Positions 54,659 through 57,136 of a DNA stretch of 57,136 bases are shown here, piece after piece. The position numbers were made by a program, and so were the translations under genes. The stretch spans positions 1 to 57,136 of the forward strand of contig NZ_SCTW01000132.1 of assembly GCF_004322395.1 (NCBI RefSeq), given 5' to 3'. The stretch is from Methylobacter sp. GTDB taxonomy: Bacteria > Pseudomonadota > Gammaproteobacteria > Methylococcales > Methylomonadaceae. Under the pieces are notes generated by a model. The model was not told where the DNA came from. It did no database searches and was given only the letters and a program-made list of their open reading frames with translations. Position 1 is the stretch's first letter; each line of letters opens with the position of its first letter.

Positions 54659-55201
54659 TTATTTTATTTTTACCACCGTCCCTTTATCCAGCCATTGACT
54701 TAAATGATCAATCTGGCCGTTAGTTAACGCGATACAACCATGAGTCCAATTCATCGATTTATGAATTTTTTCATCCGCTCTTCCCAAACCATGAATACCG
54801 ATCCGTCCACCTAACGGTGTATTTTGCGGCGGCACCTGATGGTAACGATGAGCGGTTATAATATTATTATAAGCCACCTGATTAATAACTCCCTGCTCCA
54901 AAGCCTTTTGCGCATCTTCTGCTGATGGATAGGTTAAACCGAAAAACTTTCGAAACGAACTTTTTTCGCCAACCCAACCTATCCTATAACTTCCGAAAGG
55001 CGTAACGTTATCGCCCCGATGACTTTTAAATCCGGCACCGCCTCGGCCAATGGCAATGTCATTTATAGTATCAAGCGTCTGCTGACCTTTTTTTACCTCA
55101 ATGGTGAGCGCTTTCGTATCTACTAAAAGCCAGACGTCATCATCTGCAATTACCGAAAAAGAAAACAAACTAAAACACAGCAATGAATAAATTCGTAACA
55201 T
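54659..55201 (-). CDS. L,D-transpeptidase family protein (YkuD domain)
   Basis: A 180-residue secreted protein. The N-terminal signal peptide is about 18 residues (ending SVIADD). The YkuD catalytic motif is present: His137 in GIHGLGRADEK, then MNWTHGCIALTNGQ with Cys156 and His154. Such enzymes form meso-diaminopimelate cross-links or attach Lpp to peptidoglycan. There is no LysM or other wall-binding domain, making it a minimal enzyme. It sits directly before the Lpp-like gene on the same strand (80 bases apart), so I infer a role in Lpp anchoring, although the ErfK/YbiS group proper is longer. It is divergent from pgm with 72 bases between. Confidence 0.9.
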   Translation of the reverse strand: MLRIYSLLCFSLFSFSVIADDDVWLLVDTKALTIEVKKGQQTLDTINDIAIGRGGAGFKSHRGDNVTPFGSYRIGWVGEKSSFRKFFGLTYPSAEDAQKALEQGVINQVAYNNIITAHRYHQVPPQNTPLGGRIGIHGLGRADEKIHKSMNWTHGCIALTNGQIDHLSQWLDKGTVVKIK

Positions 55202-55264
55202 AAATGTTTTACACTAGATAAGAATTTTGGTGTACTTTAGTCACCAGGTTAATTGTCGAATTAA

Positions 55265-56908
<1,644 letters not shown>

Positions 56909-56925
56909 AAGCAGATGAAAGACAC

Positions 56926-56958
56926 AAGGCGAAAGGTAAACATTGCGCCTTTCGCCTT
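56926..56958. terminator. Hairpin after pgm
   Basis: AAGGCGAAAGG and CCTTTCGCCTT pair over eleven bases with an 11-base loop, 17 bases after the pgm stop codon. The following AAATAATTC is not a T-run, so it is a less certain terminator; it may also mark the border before the mobile element. Confidence 0.5.
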
Positions 56959-57037
56959 AAATAATTCACAAAAACGTGATTTTTCAGTTACAAAGCAAAT
57001 TTTGGACTCTGAAGCAGCTACACTAAACCAATGGGAT

Positions 57038-57115
57038 GGACTCCTCCCACCTTGTATCGGCATCAAAGTGCCAGACTGATAGGATTGAATATCAGACAAA
57101 CTAGCGGAGGAGTCC
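57038..57115 (+). mobile_element. Possible left end of an IS110-family insertion sequence
   Basis: GGACTCCTCC (57038-57047) and its exact complement GGAGGAGTCC (57106-57115) enclose about 58 bases, so the leader can fold into a long hairpin immediately before an open reading frame. The non-coding segment upstream of an IS110-type transposase gene is where the bridge RNA of these elements is encoded. The exact element boundary cannot be seen because the window ends. Confidence 0.45.
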
Positions 57116-57118
57116 GAA

Positions 57119-57136
57119 ATGAATATTAAACGGGTA
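57119..57136 (+). CDS. Start of a gene cut off by the window end, possibly an IS110-type transposase
   Basis: Six codons (MNIKRV) begin here after an excellent ribosome site, GGAGGA seven bases upstream. The opening resembles N-termini I recall from IS110-family transposases, which continue with a short GIDxAK-type DEDD nuclease motif. With only six residues the family is a guess. The preceding hairpin arm overlaps the ribosome site, so translation may be held in check by RNA folding, which is common in insertion sequences. Confidence 0.4.

Overview
The window looks like a chromosomal segment of a gammaproteobacterium. Three conserved gene orders support this: dnaX-ybaB-recR beside the 4.5S RNA gene, a complete mraZ-to-lpxC division and cell-wall (dcw) cluster, and rsmI/lpoA-yraN-diaA-dolP. 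The NAD-linked hydrogenase, the many dispersed hairpin repeats and the moderate GC content would suit a methanotroph of the Methylococcales. No methane monooxygenase or other diagnostic gene is present, so that placement is inference. I see no tRNA, 5S/16S/23S rRNA, CRISPR array or prophage.

Layout. 1-1300: a small glycine-zipper lipoprotein and apparently empty DNA. 1.3-4.4 kb: HIT protein, recR, ybaB, dnaX and the SRP RNA (ffs), all on the minus strand. 4.5-5.8 kb: an unusual membrane protein joining an L7/L12-like segment to a CBM9-like domain. 5.9-10.2 kb: a three-gene accessory locus. It holds a GNAT-C39 peptidase fusion and an M14-like peptidase on the minus strand, facing away from a RimK-like ATP-grasp ligase on the plus strand. 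This is a candidate peptide-forming and peptide-trimming system and the least understood biochemistry here. 10.2-15.3 kb: hoxF-U-Y-H-W, a bidirectional group 3d [NiFe]-hydrogenase with its maturation protease. 15.5-16.0 kb: dciA, facing the end of the dcw cluster. 16.0-34.8 kb: the full dcw cluster on the minus strand, with a sigma70 promoter and a three-repeat MraZ operator. 35.1-35.45 kb: rnpB. 35.6-44.0 kb: rsmI, lpoA, yraN, diaA and dolP, interrupted by a 1255-residue PAS-GGDEF-EAL protein. 44.0-46.8 kb: a GlcD-like FAD oxidase, a flavin reductase and nadC. 46.8-49.5 kb: a DUF1631 protein and ampD. 49.6-54.2 kb: lspA, ileS and ribF. 54.3-57.0 kb: an Lpp-type lipoprotein beside an L,D-transpeptidase, then phosphoglucomutase. 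The last 100 bases look like the left end of an insertion sequence, cut off after six codons.

How the genes work together. Most of the window serves the envelope: precursor synthesis (murA-independent Mur steps, mraY, murG), septation (ftsI/W/L/Q/A/Z), lipid A (lpxC), peptidoglycan recycling (ampD), synthase activation (lpoA), outer-membrane quality control (dolP), lipoprotein processing (lspA) and the lipoprotein-to-wall tether (lpp with an L,D-transpeptidase).

The most distinctive sequence signal is a set of dispersed hairpin repeats that have entered coding sequence. One two-hairpin element lies inside the GNAT-C39 gene and at the end of ftsQ, read in different frames, with one compensatory base-pair change between copies. 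A 73-bp near-palindrome is inserted in frame in murG. A GAACACGGAT-type repeat supplies the last codons or stop codons of ampD, ribF and the flavin reductase. Another repeat splits hoxY from hoxH in an otherwise overlapping operon.
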